From the NCBI RefSeq assembly GCF_046600715.1, contig NZ_JBJMAV010000001.1, positions 248,001 through 312,000 of the forward strand: DNA of 64,000 nucleotides, given 5' to 3'. Shown here one piece after another: positions 24,177-31,876 of this stretch. Source of the stretch: Lysobacter_C viscosus (GTDB lineage Bacteria; Pseudomonadota; Gammaproteobacteria; Xanthomonadales; Xanthomonadaceae). The notes beneath the pieces were generated by a model, which made no database searches, was not told the DNA's origin, and saw nothing but the letters and a program-made list of their open reading frames with translations. The translations under genes were made by a program, and so were the position numbers. Numbering within the stretch: the stretch's first letter is position 1; each line of letters starts with the position of its first letter.

Positions 24177-26453
24177 ATGCCCAACTACATCGTGTCCGCG
24201 CCGGAGGGCCGGCAGTACCAAGTCAATGCCCCCGAGGGCGTATCGGAGCGGGACGTACTCGCTTACGCCCAAGCCAATGCGGGGGAGAGCTCTGCCTCGC
24301 CGGTCGCAGGGATGACCCGTCTCGAAAAGATCGCCGCCGCCTTACGCAAGGCGGACGCCGCGGGCAACGTTGAAGATGCTCGCCGGCTGGCTCAGGCCTA
24401 CGTTGCGGAACGGGATCGAAATACGGTTCCACCCCTTCCCCCGGGGTTCGTCCTTGAAGACGAGCAGGCAGAACAGATCCCGCCACTGCCTCCTGGCTTC
24501 GTGATAGAGGGCGAGGAGGCCGGAGTCCCGATAGAGGTTGAGCTACCCGACGGCCAAGTTGTCGAGTTCCCGGCTGGAACGGACACGGCGACGATGGAAC
24601 GCGCACTGCAGCAGTACACGCGAGAGAACGGACAAGCCGCCAGCGGTAGCAACGTAAAGCGTGTCGAGTTTCCCGAAGGGTCGATCAGGCGGATAGAGGT
24701 CCCGGAGGGCGCCACCGACGAGCAGATCCTAGCGTTCGCGCAGTCTCAGTATCGCCCCGACCGCTCGCAAATGAGCGTCGCAGATCGCTACGCGGCAGCC
24801 GGTGTCAACCCCAACCAGTACAGCGCCACGGACGGCCAGAGCTTCGGCCAGAACATGGCGGCAGGCTTCGGCAAGGCGTTCTCGGACAGTGGGCTGGGCT
24901 TCCAGCAGTTGGGTCTATCGGCTGCGGACTACTTCGCCCGCAGCAATCCCGCACTTGTGGGGCAGGGTGGCCGTGAGGCCATCGCACAGCGGATGCAGGC
25001 GACCCAGCAGGAGATCGACCAGCGCCGCGTCCGAGATGCCGATCTGATGAACACGAGCGGCGGCACACTGGGAGTAATCGCAGGACATGTGGGGCAGATG
25101 GCGGTGCCTGGCGGTGCTGTCGCACGCGCAGTAGGTACCAAGGGTGTTGGAGCCCTAGCGGGGAATGTCGCGATGGGTGCGGGCTTCTCAGCGACGCAGC
25201 CGGTCGCAACTGGGGAGAGTCGGGTACAGAACGCAGCGGTGGGCGGACTGGCTGGTGGCGCCGCTCACGGCGCTGTGGCTGGACTCTCTGCCTTGGGTCG
25301 TCGTGCCGCGAATGCTGTGGCGCCGGAAGTCCGCCAGTTGGCTGGCCGCGCCCAACAGATGGGCATTCCGCTGCACGCATCCCAGGTCTCTCAGTCGCTG
25401 CCGGTCAAGGTTGCTGCATCCGCTGGCAAGTATCTGCCCTTTAGCGGTTACCAGCGCGCGGCCCACCGCCAGCAGGAGGGTTTCAATCGCGCTGTCGGCC
25501 GCACGTTTGGCGCGGACGCTCCGAGGCTCTCCGACGACGTGATGACGAAGGCCCGCCGAGGGCTCAGCGGCCAGTTCGAGGAGATCTACAACCGCAACGC
25601 GGTGCCGCTGACTGAGCGTGCCGCCCGCAAGCTGCTATCTATCGAGACGGAGGCCTCCCGCCGGCTGACTAACGACCAGGCGCAGGTGTTGCGTAACCAG
25701 ATGGACGACATCCTGTCCAACGCGGACGGCGGAGTGCTGTCGGGCCAGAAGTACCAGGCAGTCCGGACGAAGCTCAGGAAGGCTGAGGGTAACGACAAGC
25801 TGGGGCTCGCCGTGCGCGAGCTGCGAATGGCCCTCGATGACATTGCCAGTGAGTCAGTGGGCCCGCAGGACGCCGCGACGTTGAAGGCGCTTCGGTCGGG
25901 TTGGGCGAACATGCGCACCACCGAGAAGGCCCTCCAGCAAGTGGCCGGTGCGGGCGGAGACATTCGCCCTGCATCCTTGTGGCCGCTAGTGCGGAATGGC
26001 AGCACGCAAGAGATGCGTGAGCTTGCGAGGATGGGTCAGACGCTCCTAAAGGACCCCATTGCGGACAGCGGGACGGCGCAACGTAGCCTGATCTACAACC
26101 TGCTGATGGGCGGCGGCAGTCTTGCCAACCCTTCACTGGCACCGATGATCCTTCAGGCCGCTGCGGGAGGGGCGACGCTGGGCCGCGCGGCTAACAGCAA
26201 CACGCTGGCGAAGCTCCTCACCCGGGAGAGCCGCGGGCGGCCCACCAGCCGCCTGGCGGAACTGATAGGTGGGCGCCTGCCGGCCTTGGCGGCAACAGCA
26301 GGCGCTCAGATCAACCAGGGCATGCAGGTTGATGTCTCGGGTGGACAACCAGGCGCGTGGACGCCGGAATCCGATGCGGAGCTGGAACGGTTGCGCAGGG
26401 AGATGGCAGAGCGGCGCAAGCAACGCGGATGGTCGCAGCCGACCACGCACTAA
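24177..26453 (+). CDS. Phage virion/DNA-ejection-like protein, 758 aa
   Basis: The N-terminal 190 residues repeat a short motif: MPNYIVSAPEGRQYQVNAPEGVSERDVLAYAQANAG, then 'VELPDGQVVEFPAGTDTATMERALQQY', then 'VEFPEGSIRRIEVPEGATDEQILAFAQSQY'. Such P-(D/E)-G...A-(F/Y)-x-Q repeats open many phage internal virion or ejection proteins. A Gly/Ala-rich membrane-active stretch follows (about 295-370, GTLGVIAGHVGQMAVPGGAV...), then a long helical region. No capsid, portal or terminase gene is present in the element. A role in packaging into or entry with a helper phage is inference. Confidence 0.6.
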   Translation: MPNYIVSAPEGRQYQVNAPEGVSERDVLAYAQANAGESSASPVAGMTRLEKIAAALRKADAAGNVEDARRLAQAYVAERDRNTVPPLPPGFVLEDEQAEQIPPLPPGFVIEGEEAGVPIEVELPDGQVVEFPAGTDTATMERALQQYTRENGQAASGSNVKRVEFPEGSIRRIEVPEGATDEQILAFAQSQYRPDRSQMSVADRYAAAGVNPNQYSATDGQSFGQNMAAGFGKAFSDSGLGFQQLGLSAADYFARSNPALVGQGGREAIAQRMQATQQEIDQRRVRDADLMNTSGGTLGVIAGHVGQMAVPGGAVARAVGTKGVGALAGNVAMGAGFSATQPVATGESRVQNAAVGGLAGGAAHGAVAGLSALGRRAANAVAPEVRQLAGRAQQMGIPLHASQVSQSLPVKVAASAGKYLPFSGYQRAAHRQQEGFNRAVGRTFGADAPRLSDDVMTKARRGLSGQFEEIYNRNAVPLTERAARKLLSIETEASRRLTNDQAQVLRNQMDDILSNADGGVLSGQKYQAVRTKLRKAEGNDKLGLAVRELRMALDDIASESVGPQDAATLKALRSGWANMRTTEKALQQVAGAGGDIRPASLWPLVRNGSTQEMRELARMGQTLLKDPIADSGTAQRSLIYNLLMGGGSLANPSLAPMILQAAAGGATLGRAANSNTLAKLLTRESRGRPTSRLAELIGGRLPALAATAGAQINQGMQVDVSGGQPGAWTPESDAELERLRREMAERRKQRGWSQPTTH

Positions 26454-26482
26454 GTGCGCCGAACACGGACAAGGGGGAGAGG

Positions 26483-26821
26483 ATGCCGCACGTATCGGTC
26501 AGGGATAGGTTTGAGACAGTTGATGAGCTTTACGACGCGCTACAGGGGGTTTTCGTCCGCCAGGAGCGGTGCTTGGCCATCCAATTGTGTGTGGCGTTCG
26601 CTCTGTTGGTCTGTTCGCTGACGCTGACGGGTGCATTGTCCAAGACGGCGTTGTGTCTGGCCATCTTATGCGGCCTCAGCTGGGTCTGGACTCTGGTGGA
26701 CCTTGTGGGTCTGAACTGGTTTATGCACCGCATCACACTGCACGAGCTCATCACGCCGGGCGCGTGCGAGCTGCGGGAAGTAGCCGACGCTCTGGACCGG
26801 ATTGCTTCTGAGCGCAATTAA
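26483..26821 (+). CDS. Small membrane protein, 112 aa
   Basis: MPHVSVRDRFETVDELYDALQGVF leads into two membrane segments (CLAIQLCVAFALLVCSLTLTGAL and ALCLAILCGLSWVWTLVDLVGL), then a short helical tail. The ATG at 26483 follows GGGGGAGAGG. It lies 29 bp after the ejection-like gene and may be co-expressed with it. A holin-like or inner-membrane helper role is possible, not shown. Confidence 0.55.
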   Translation: MPHVSVRDRFETVDELYDALQGVFVRQERCLAIQLCVAFALLVCSLTLTGALSKTALCLAILCGLSWVWTLVDLVGLNWFMHRITLHELITPGACELREVADALDRIASERN

Positions 26822-26942
26822 ATAGCGGCCAAATATTGGCTCGGCACGCTCACAGTCACTCTGGACGGAAGCGAGCCGGCCCCCAAAGTAGAGAGATGTA
26901 GAGGCCAAAGTGCCGGCAAGTGCCGGGAGACAAGGAGGTTCC

Positions 26943-27419
26943 ATGGCGCACCCGAACGCCAACGAGACACAGCGGCGAAGGCGGGCTGGGAGGGTCCGGA
27001 TTGACTACATGCCGGCCGAGGATACCTTGGCGCTAGTCAAGGGGAGGATGGGTCCCAGGTACCCGCTCAACATCCACTCCGGCGCGTTGGACGCGATCAT
27101 CCGGGAGTGGGCATTCCTGAAGGGCTTGGGGCCAGACCCGGCCGCCGTAGAGGGTCCTAAGCGGACGCCACGCCCGGAATTAAGTGACCCCAATGCGCGC
27201 GCGAATGACTTTGGGAGCCTGGTGGCGGCTCGAGTTGTCTGCGGGGCTAAGCGGCGAAGAGACGGACAGCCTTGTGAGGCTCACAGCGTGCCAGGGAAGA
27301 GACGATGCAAGTGGCACGGTGGGTGCAGCACTGGCCCGCGAACCGCGGAAGGTAAGGCGCGGGTGACATCGAACCTAAGCGCTCAGATATCCAGCAATTC
27401 AACGGGTTGCGCAGCTTAG
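26943..27419 (+). CDS. HGGxSTGPRT-motif protein
   Basis: 158 aa. The C-terminal third carries 'CGAKRRRDGQPCEAHSVPGKRRCKWHGGCSTGPRTAEGKARV', the Cys/His knuckle followed by HGGxSTGPRTxEGKAR that recurs in small proteins of mobile elements. The three Cys and one His could bind zinc. Its biochemical role is unknown. It is the last gene before the toxin-antitoxin operon. Confidence 0.7.
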   Translation: MAHPNANETQRRRRAGRVRIDYMPAEDTLALVKGRMGPRYPLNIHSGALDAIIREWAFLKGLGPDPAAVEGPKRTPRPELSDPNARANDFGSLVAARVVCGAKRRRDGQPCEAHSVPGKRRCKWHGGCSTGPRTAEGKARVTSNLSAQISSNSTGCAA

Positions 27420-27559
27420 AGCAAGAGCTCAAAAGGTAGGTGACCGGCTCGACCTCCTCGCGCTAGACTCCAGACAGCACGGCTATTGGGGGCGAACGCT
27501 GGGGCAAAAGCCGCCCAGTCTTCACAGAAGGCCGTCCGTCAGGGAGATGTACGTCAACT

Positions 27560-27572
27560 AACCATGATGGTT
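27560..27572. promoter_or_regulatory. Palindromic operator candidate of the mqsR operon
   Basis: AACCAT-G-ATGGTT, a perfect palindrome 12 bp before the mqsR start codon. E. coli MqsA binds palindromes of AACCT-spacer-AGGTT type, so this is a plausible antitoxin site. Confidence 0.6.
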
Positions 27573-27583
27573 GATTTTCATAC

Positions 27584-27910
27584 ATGACCGGCCCAAGATA
27601 CGCCCTTGACCGCATTGTTGCGGCAGCAAGAGCTGGGCGAGTTGTCTTTGCTGGACGCCGATTACAAATCGATATGGCGGTGTTGGGGTATGGCTTGGAC
27701 GATGTCCATGAATGCTTGGCCTCTCTGCTCCCTGAGGACTACCGAGGGCCTTTTGAGGCCGACGACGGCACGGTCTTCGATGTCTATCACCCCCGCTTTC
27801 AGGGCCCTCAGGGCCACCTCGACGAACTTTACGTGAAGCTTTTTGAGCGATCTGAGGCGACGTTGCCTCAGGTCGTGCTTGCGTCATTTCATTTGCAGAG
27901 AAAGGGTTAG
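27584..27910 (+). CDS. mqsR: MqsR-family toxin (predicted mRNA interferase)
   Basis: 108 aa. The layout 'YALDRIVAAARAGRVVFAGRRLQIDMAVLGYGLDDVHECLASLLPEDY...FDVYHPRF...DELYVKLFERSEATLPQVVLASFHLQRKG' follows MqsR: N-terminal helix, AGxV, LG, DVYxPR, LYxKL, and a hydrophobic final strand. Compared with E. coli MqsR, the catalytic Lys of FYKS is Arg, the Gln of WQDVY is Phe and the terminal SFK Lys is SFH; Tyr of LYVK is kept. It may therefore belong to a divergent subfamily. The antitoxin gene starts 3 bp after its stop. mRNA cleavage is inferred from family. Confidence 0.78.
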   Translation: MTGPRYALDRIVAAARAGRVVFAGRRLQIDMAVLGYGLDDVHECLASLLPEDYRGPFEADDGTVFDVYHPRFQGPQGHLDELYVKLFERSEATLPQVVLASFHLQRKG

Positions 27911-27913
27911 ACC

Positions 27914-28495
27914 ATGTCTTCCATCTGCCCGATTTGTGAGAAAGGTAGTCTCCAGTTGTCAACGGCAACTGAGGAGATGCGCTACGGGGAAGCGACCCTA
28001 AAGCTTGAGGGCTACGCTTTTTCCGTCTGCAGTGGTTGCGGCGCGGAGTCCGTTTCTCCCGAGCAAGCGAGAAGCAATGAGCTGTTGATGGCGGATGCCA
28101 AGAGGCAGCACGACGGGCTGCTGGTCAGTAGCCAGATTCGGGAATGGCGTCGTGCGCTTAACCTCACGCAAGCTCAAGCATCTGAATTGCTTGGGGGTGG
28201 AGCGAATGCCTTTTCCAAGTACGAGCGCGGGCAAGTCATACAGTCGCGGGCGATGGACTTACTCATGCGCCTCGCTTGGCACTCACATGAGGCCAGGTCA
28301 CTTCTGAAGGATCGCTCTCGCCTAACGTGTGGTGCGACTTTCGTAGATGAGCAGGCGTCGAGCTGGACCAAGGCTAAGAGCCCAGTGCGACCGGTGGACA
28401 TCATCGCTCGCATGGTGAATGAAAAATCGCATGAGCTGATGGCTGCGAACGAAGAGCTGCGGACTTGGCATCCTGCTCGGTGTGCCCATGCCTAA
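27914..28495 (+). CDS. mqsA: MqsA-family antitoxin with C-terminal extension
   Basis: 193 aa. The zinc module has C5, C8, C39 and C42 (CPIC...CSGC). The HTH, residues 72-112, reads 'IREWRRALNLTQAQASELLGGGANAFSKYERG', nearly the E. coli MqsA signature. E. coli MqsA ends at about 131 residues, just after this HTH. Here some 60 more residues follow (131-193), rich in Trp/hydrophobic spots (ASSWTKAK, VDIIARMV, RTWHPARC). With a SecB-like gene next, this tail is a candidate chaperone-addiction (ChAD) segment. Zinc and DNA binding are expected; the operator at 27560 is the likely site. Confidence 0.88.
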   Translation: MSSICPICEKGSLQLSTATEEMRYGEATLKLEGYAFSVCSGCGAESVSPEQARSNELLMADAKRQHDGLLVSSQIREWRRALNLTQAQASELLGGGANAFSKYERGQVIQSRAMDLLMRLAWHSHEARSLLKDRSRLTCGATFVDEQASSWTKAKSPVRPVDIIARMVNEKSHELMAANEELRTWHPARCAHA

Positions 28496-29006
28496 GGCGC
28501 CTGCTGCTCAGAAGATGTTCAATGCGGCAGCGCACTTCGCACTCGTCGATATTGCCTTGTGGGAATGCTCTCTCAAGAGATATCTCGATTACTTGCCGGC
28601 CGTGCACGACGGTCACGTAAACGTCTACTTTCGTGACGGTGTGCGCGCCCAAGTAGCTGAAGGCGAGACGCCCGAAGGGAGTGTAGGCAAGTTCCTTCGG
28701 GCTTTCATAACGCTCGGCATTCGGGGCGTTTATCGGCCCGACGACTCCGAACAGGCCTCAGAGTCGCGAGAGGATGTTACCGAGAACGTTCTCTTCGAGA
28801 TCGAGGCTACGTTCTTGGTGCTCTACGCGATCACTAAGGAGCCTGCAGCAGAGGATCTCAAGAACTTTGCTCGACTCAACTGCATGCACAATGCTTGGCC
28901 CTTCTGGCGCCAGCACGTGTTCGACACGCTGAAGAGAGCCTCTCTACCTCAGATAACACTGCCATTCTTTCAAATGAATTGCGGTACTGGTGCAGACGAG
29001 GACTGA
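28488..29006 (+). CDS. SecB-like chaperone of the toxin-antitoxin operon
   Basis: 172 aa from ATG 28488, overlapping the mqsA stop by 8 bp (a GTG at 28482 is also possible). The SecB fold is visible: 'FALVDIALWECSLKR' early, 'VTENVLFEIEATFLVLYAIT' as the conserved central strand, and the C-terminal 'LNCMHNAWPFWRQHVFDTLKRASLPQITLPFF', which matches the N-x-x-PYxRE...GLPPLxLPPi region of SecB. Gene order toxin-antitoxin-SecB-like is that of TAC systems, in which the chaperone protects the antitoxin from proteolysis. General protein export by it is less likely. Confidence 0.85.
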   Translation: MPKAPAAQKMFNAAAHFALVDIALWECSLKRYLDYLPAVHDGHVNVYFRDGVRAQVAEGETPEGSVGKFLRAFITLGIRGVYRPDDSEQASESREDVTENVLFEIEATFLVLYAITKEPAAEDLKNFARLNCMHNAWPFWRQHVFDTLKRASLPQITLPFFQMNCGTGADED

Positions 29007-29707
29007 GTATCGCCATCGATGGTGGATCTCGCGCGACCGTATACGGCTGCCACGTAGGTACCCCGTCCGTCTCCATGGCCGAGATCAATTGACGTCAGAG
29101 CCAATGCCTCTTCATGGAAAGCGCCAGCTGCATCATGAGCTGCTAGACGGTCGCCCGCGTAGGCATACTTCAAGGCATGTCCGCAGATTTCGCCCACTGG
29201 CTTGATCTTCCGGTCCCTCTGGTTCCGATAGAACGTCATCGCTTGCTTGGGGTGGGCTTATCGGTGAGCCGGCCACCACGCTGTACAGCGACAGCGCGAC
29301 CGTTCTCACCGCTTCCAAGGCAGCCACCGGATCGCAAGCCAGCTTTCGCGATCCCGCCCGCCCTTCGTGCCGGAGATGACAGACCCTCGTTGTCCTGCCC
29401 TCAGCTGCCGCTCCCAAGTGGCGAGATGCCAATGGGGCTAGAACCAGCAATGCAGGCCCACTTCAGCGGTGGGTGAGTGTCGGCCCTCTCCATCGGTCAG
29501 CTGGTGCTGCCGGTGGCCGCGTTCAGCGAGGTTGGGGCGTCTAGGGATGGGTAATTACTTGGCTCGACATGGCACTGGCTCCGGAGGCCGGTTCTGGCAT
29601 CGTTGTGGACTGCACGAGGCGCAATGCCCTGGACGGTAGGTGTGCGTGGGGACGGGCAGGGAGCAGCCGCCGTTCAATGAAGCCGGCACTCGGTTTCGCG
29701 TAGCCGC
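29007..29707. other. Non-coding stretch inside the element
   Basis: About 700 bp with only short open frames whose composition does not look protein-coding. I see no tRNA, transposase or clear repeat. It separates the plus-strand toxin-antitoxin operon from the minus-strand right arm and may hold remnants of older insertions. Confidence 0.4.
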
Positions 29708-30259
29708 TTACGGCCTATCTAGCTGCGCTCGGCTCTTCTCTATGTCGTTTACGAACGAACCGAGCACGTCTGTCACCCCAAGCTGGGTATCTGGGTGACC
29801 GCAATCTTTCCGCATCGCAAGCCACAAGCGGCCCCACCTCTTCAGCACGCCCAAGGGATCCTCTGCGTCGGTCTCGTTGAGCCGTGCATGGTTCCATGCC
29901 TTGACGACTTCGTCAGAACCGATCAGCGTTAGTCGCAAACTCCACATCCGAAACTCATTCAACGAGACAGGCTGGTCTGGCTTTCGTTTGAGCTGTGGCG
30001 GCCTTCCATCGCCAGACGTATCAATGAACTTCGACATGAAGTCGAGGAACTCGAAGTAGTGTTTCCGCTTCTGTTCCGCCAGAAGTCTTTGGTATTCACG
30101 CCTTTGCTCGATGCTGCTGCGGATTGCCCAGGCCGCCGCGCCGATAATGGCGGTCCACAACAACGATGCCTGCAGGCCTGCAAATTGAACGAGGCTCCAG
30201 ATCGCCCCGATACCTGCGGCCAGTAGGATAACGCCTAGAGGGATGTAGCGATTTTTCAT
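29708..30259 (-). CDS. Membrane-anchored hypothetical protein, 183 aa
   Basis: Two N-terminal membrane segments (YIPLGVILLAAGIGAIWSLVQF, ASLLWTAIIGAAAWAI) precede a soluble helical domain with 'EYQRLLAEQKRKHYFEFLDFMSKFI...SLNEFRMWSLRLTLIGSDEVVKAWNHARL...RWGRLWLAMRKDCGHPDTQLGVTDVLGSFVNDIEK'. The soluble domain is the sort found in standalone membrane sensors of islands. The start lies directly after an attC-like sequence. Function unknown; a defence role is only a possibility. Confidence 0.6.
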   Translation of the reverse strand: MKNRYIPLGVILLAAGIGAIWSLVQFAGLQASLLWTAIIGAAAWAIRSSIEQRREYQRLLAEQKRKHYFEFLDFMSKFIDTSGDGRPPQLKRKPDQPVSLNEFRMWSLRLTLIGSDEVVKAWNHARLNETDAEDPLGVLKRWGRLWLAMRKDCGHPDTQLGVTDVLGSFVNDIEKSRAQLDRP

Positions 30260-30260
30260 G

Positions 30261-30319
30261 GCCTAGCACCGGATGTATGCGAGCCGCGAAGTGGTTGCGG
30301 TTTGAACTATTTGTTAGGT
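30261..30319 (-). other. attC-like sequence between two minus-strand genes
   Basis: On the minus strand it begins ACCTAAC-AAATA-GTTCAAAC, matching the R''-spacer-L'' half of integron attC sites, and ends GCTAGGC (R'-like). The stop codon of the upstream gene is inside ACCTAAC, as in cassettes. The L' half does not pair with L'', so it may be a relic or a chance match. Confidence 0.35.
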
Positions 30320-30733
30320 GGCAAGCAAAGAGGCTGCCACAAATCCAATGCCAATGAAGCCACCCAGAAATGAAAGTAGCGACACGATGCCGAAGCCGAT
30401 GATCGCAACGTCCGCAATGCCGGGTGCCCCCGCAACATCAACCGACGGATCACTGAATGATCGGCGCCACCGCTCTCCTAGCGCGTAGTCGCGAAGCAGC
30501 ACGATGGCTACCACAACGATGGCGAGGCACATGGAAGCGATGAGTCCCCACCACGACGTTGCGAGGACAGTGGATAGTTGTTCCGATAGCTTGATCGAGC
30601 GAGAGCCCGTGAAGACGGTCACAGAGGCGGTCAGTGCGCCACCTGCGAGGAGCAGTACCACCTGCACCAAGAAATTGAGCCGATTCCTAGTGTCCATCTG
30701 ATGCTGGTTGAACATTTCAATGTCGGTAGCCAT
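30314..30733 (-). CDS. Four-segment membrane protein, 139 aa
   Basis: Starts MATDIEMFNQHQMDTRNRLNF (ATG 30733; an alternative ATG at 30784 adds 17 residues). About four membrane helices: FLVQVVLLLAGGALTASVTVF, WGLIASMCLAIVVVAIVLL, AIIGFGIVSLLSFLGGF, IGIGFVAASLLAT. The short helical N-terminus could be a coiled coil. Its TAA stop lies in the attC-like sequence before the next gene. Function unknown. Confidence 0.55.
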   Translation of the reverse strand: MATDIEMFNQHQMDTRNRLNFLVQVVLLLAGGALTASVTVFTGSRSIKLSEQLSTVLATSWWGLIASMCLAIVVVAIVLLRDYALGERWRRSFSDPSVDVAGAPGIADVAIIGFGIVSLLSFLGGFIGIGFVAASLLAT

Positions 30734-31077
30734 TGCCTTTGTCACCCAAAGACTTGATGAGTTGATCTGGATCCGTTTATACATTGCCATCATCAACAGC
30801 AAGCCCGAGCATCTCGACGAAGGGTTCAACCCGAATCCGAGCAACCTCGCCGCGCTAGGCGCGATCTTCGACGATGAGCAGCACCCGTACTACGAGCATC
30901 GGCTGGCGGCCTGAGCTACTAGAGATTGCCTTTTTCTCGATTAGGGTTGCAGGCAACGACCTGCGGGCGCTCTGCCCAACGGCGTAGCCAGGGAGTGCCC
31001 ATCAGTCGTCCCAGGTGCTATGAATCATGGTTGCTCGGATTCCGCTGGCAGGGTTGTGCCGTGCCCTAGCCGTCGCG

Positions 31078-31179
31078 TTAGCCGGTGCCGTATTGGTCTT
31101 CATCGGTGCCGCCGCAGCCAAGTGTCGCGACAAGGGTTAACGCCACTACGATGCAGCGCAGAGCGTTGCTCACAGACAT
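31078..31179 (-). CDS. Very small predicted lipoprotein, 33 aa
   Basis: MSVSNALRCIVVALTLVATLGCGGTDEDQYGTG has a hydrophobic leader followed by Cys-Gly-Gly and a short acidic tail, like entericidin-type small lipoproteins. A GGAG lies 8 bp before the ATG. The lipobox (TLGC) is imperfect. Confidence 0.45.
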   Translation of the reverse strand: MSVSNALRCIVVALTLVATLGCGGTDEDQYGTG

Positions 31180-31338
31180 GACATATCTCCGTGAGGGGAG
31201 GGCGGTCAAGGATGAACCTGCAAGAGCTATTAGCACGGCTGGCGGCGGCCGCAGCTTTGGGCGACCGGAAGGCCGCCTGGATGTTGGCAATCCTGAGGCG
31301 GACCGTGCACTAGACAGCCTCTGATGCTCGCGCCTCGT

Positions 31339-31875
31339 CTACAGGGTTTGCCGCGAGTTCTTGCGCTGCAAGGCCTCTAGCTCGGCCAACTTCGCGTCGA
31401 GCGAGGCCAGCCGGAGATAGATGTCAGCGGACTGATCAGTCCGTGCCTCCTCGACGTTGGTCAGACGCTTCCATGTATTGTCGATGGCCTTCTGCTGCGT
31501 TCGGAACTTCTCCATCGCTTGGTGCCACAGGAAGCCAACGACAAGGGTTCCGGCGCCGCCAATGCGTACGGGCAGTGACAGCTCAACGTCGGGAATAAGC
31601 GCGTCCATAGCAAACCAAATGCCGCCGGCGAGTGCCGCCAGCAGAAGGAAACCGCCGAGTTCTCCCATGATCAGGAGGGCGAACAGGACACCGAAGCCGG
31701 CCACTAGCCAAAACCGCCATTCCGAGGCGGATCCAGCGACCATGGTTGCTATCGTCACCGCGGCCAAAAGAACTGCCAGTCCTGCCGTGTAGCGCCAGTA
31801 CCACGGCCAGTCGTAAATGTTAGCGAGTGAGCCGTCCTCGTCTCGCGTAATTCCCCACTTGCCTCTGGTCCCCAT
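31339..31875 (-). CDS. Membrane protein with C-terminal coiled coil, 178 aa
   Basis: MGTRGKWGITRDEDGSLANIYDWPWYWRYTAGLAVLLAAVTIATM begins a protein with four hydrophobic segments, then a charged helical tail (EKFRTQQKAIDNTWKRLTNVEEARTDQSADIYLRLASLDAKLAELEALQRKN) of coiled-coil type. It starts 1 bp after the stop of the upstream gene (31877-32392), so both form an operon at the right end of the element. Function unknown. Confidence 0.6.
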   Translation of the reverse strand: MGTRGKWGITRDEDGSLANIYDWPWYWRYTAGLAVLLAAVTIATMVAGSASEWRFWLVAGFGVLFALLIMGELGGFLLLAALAGGIWFAMDALIPDVELSLPVRIGGAGTLVVGFLWHQAMEKFRTQQKAIDNTWKRLTNVEEARTDQSADIYLRLASLDAKLAELEALQRKNSRQTL

Positions 31876-31876
31876 T

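Noticed and set aside
30708..30914. A 68-codon plus-strand ORF overlapping the minus-strand membrane-protein gene
   Set aside because: It runs antisense to a better-supported gene; its end looks protein-like (NLAALGAIFDDEQHPYYEHRL) but has no start signal or partner, so it is at most a remnant.
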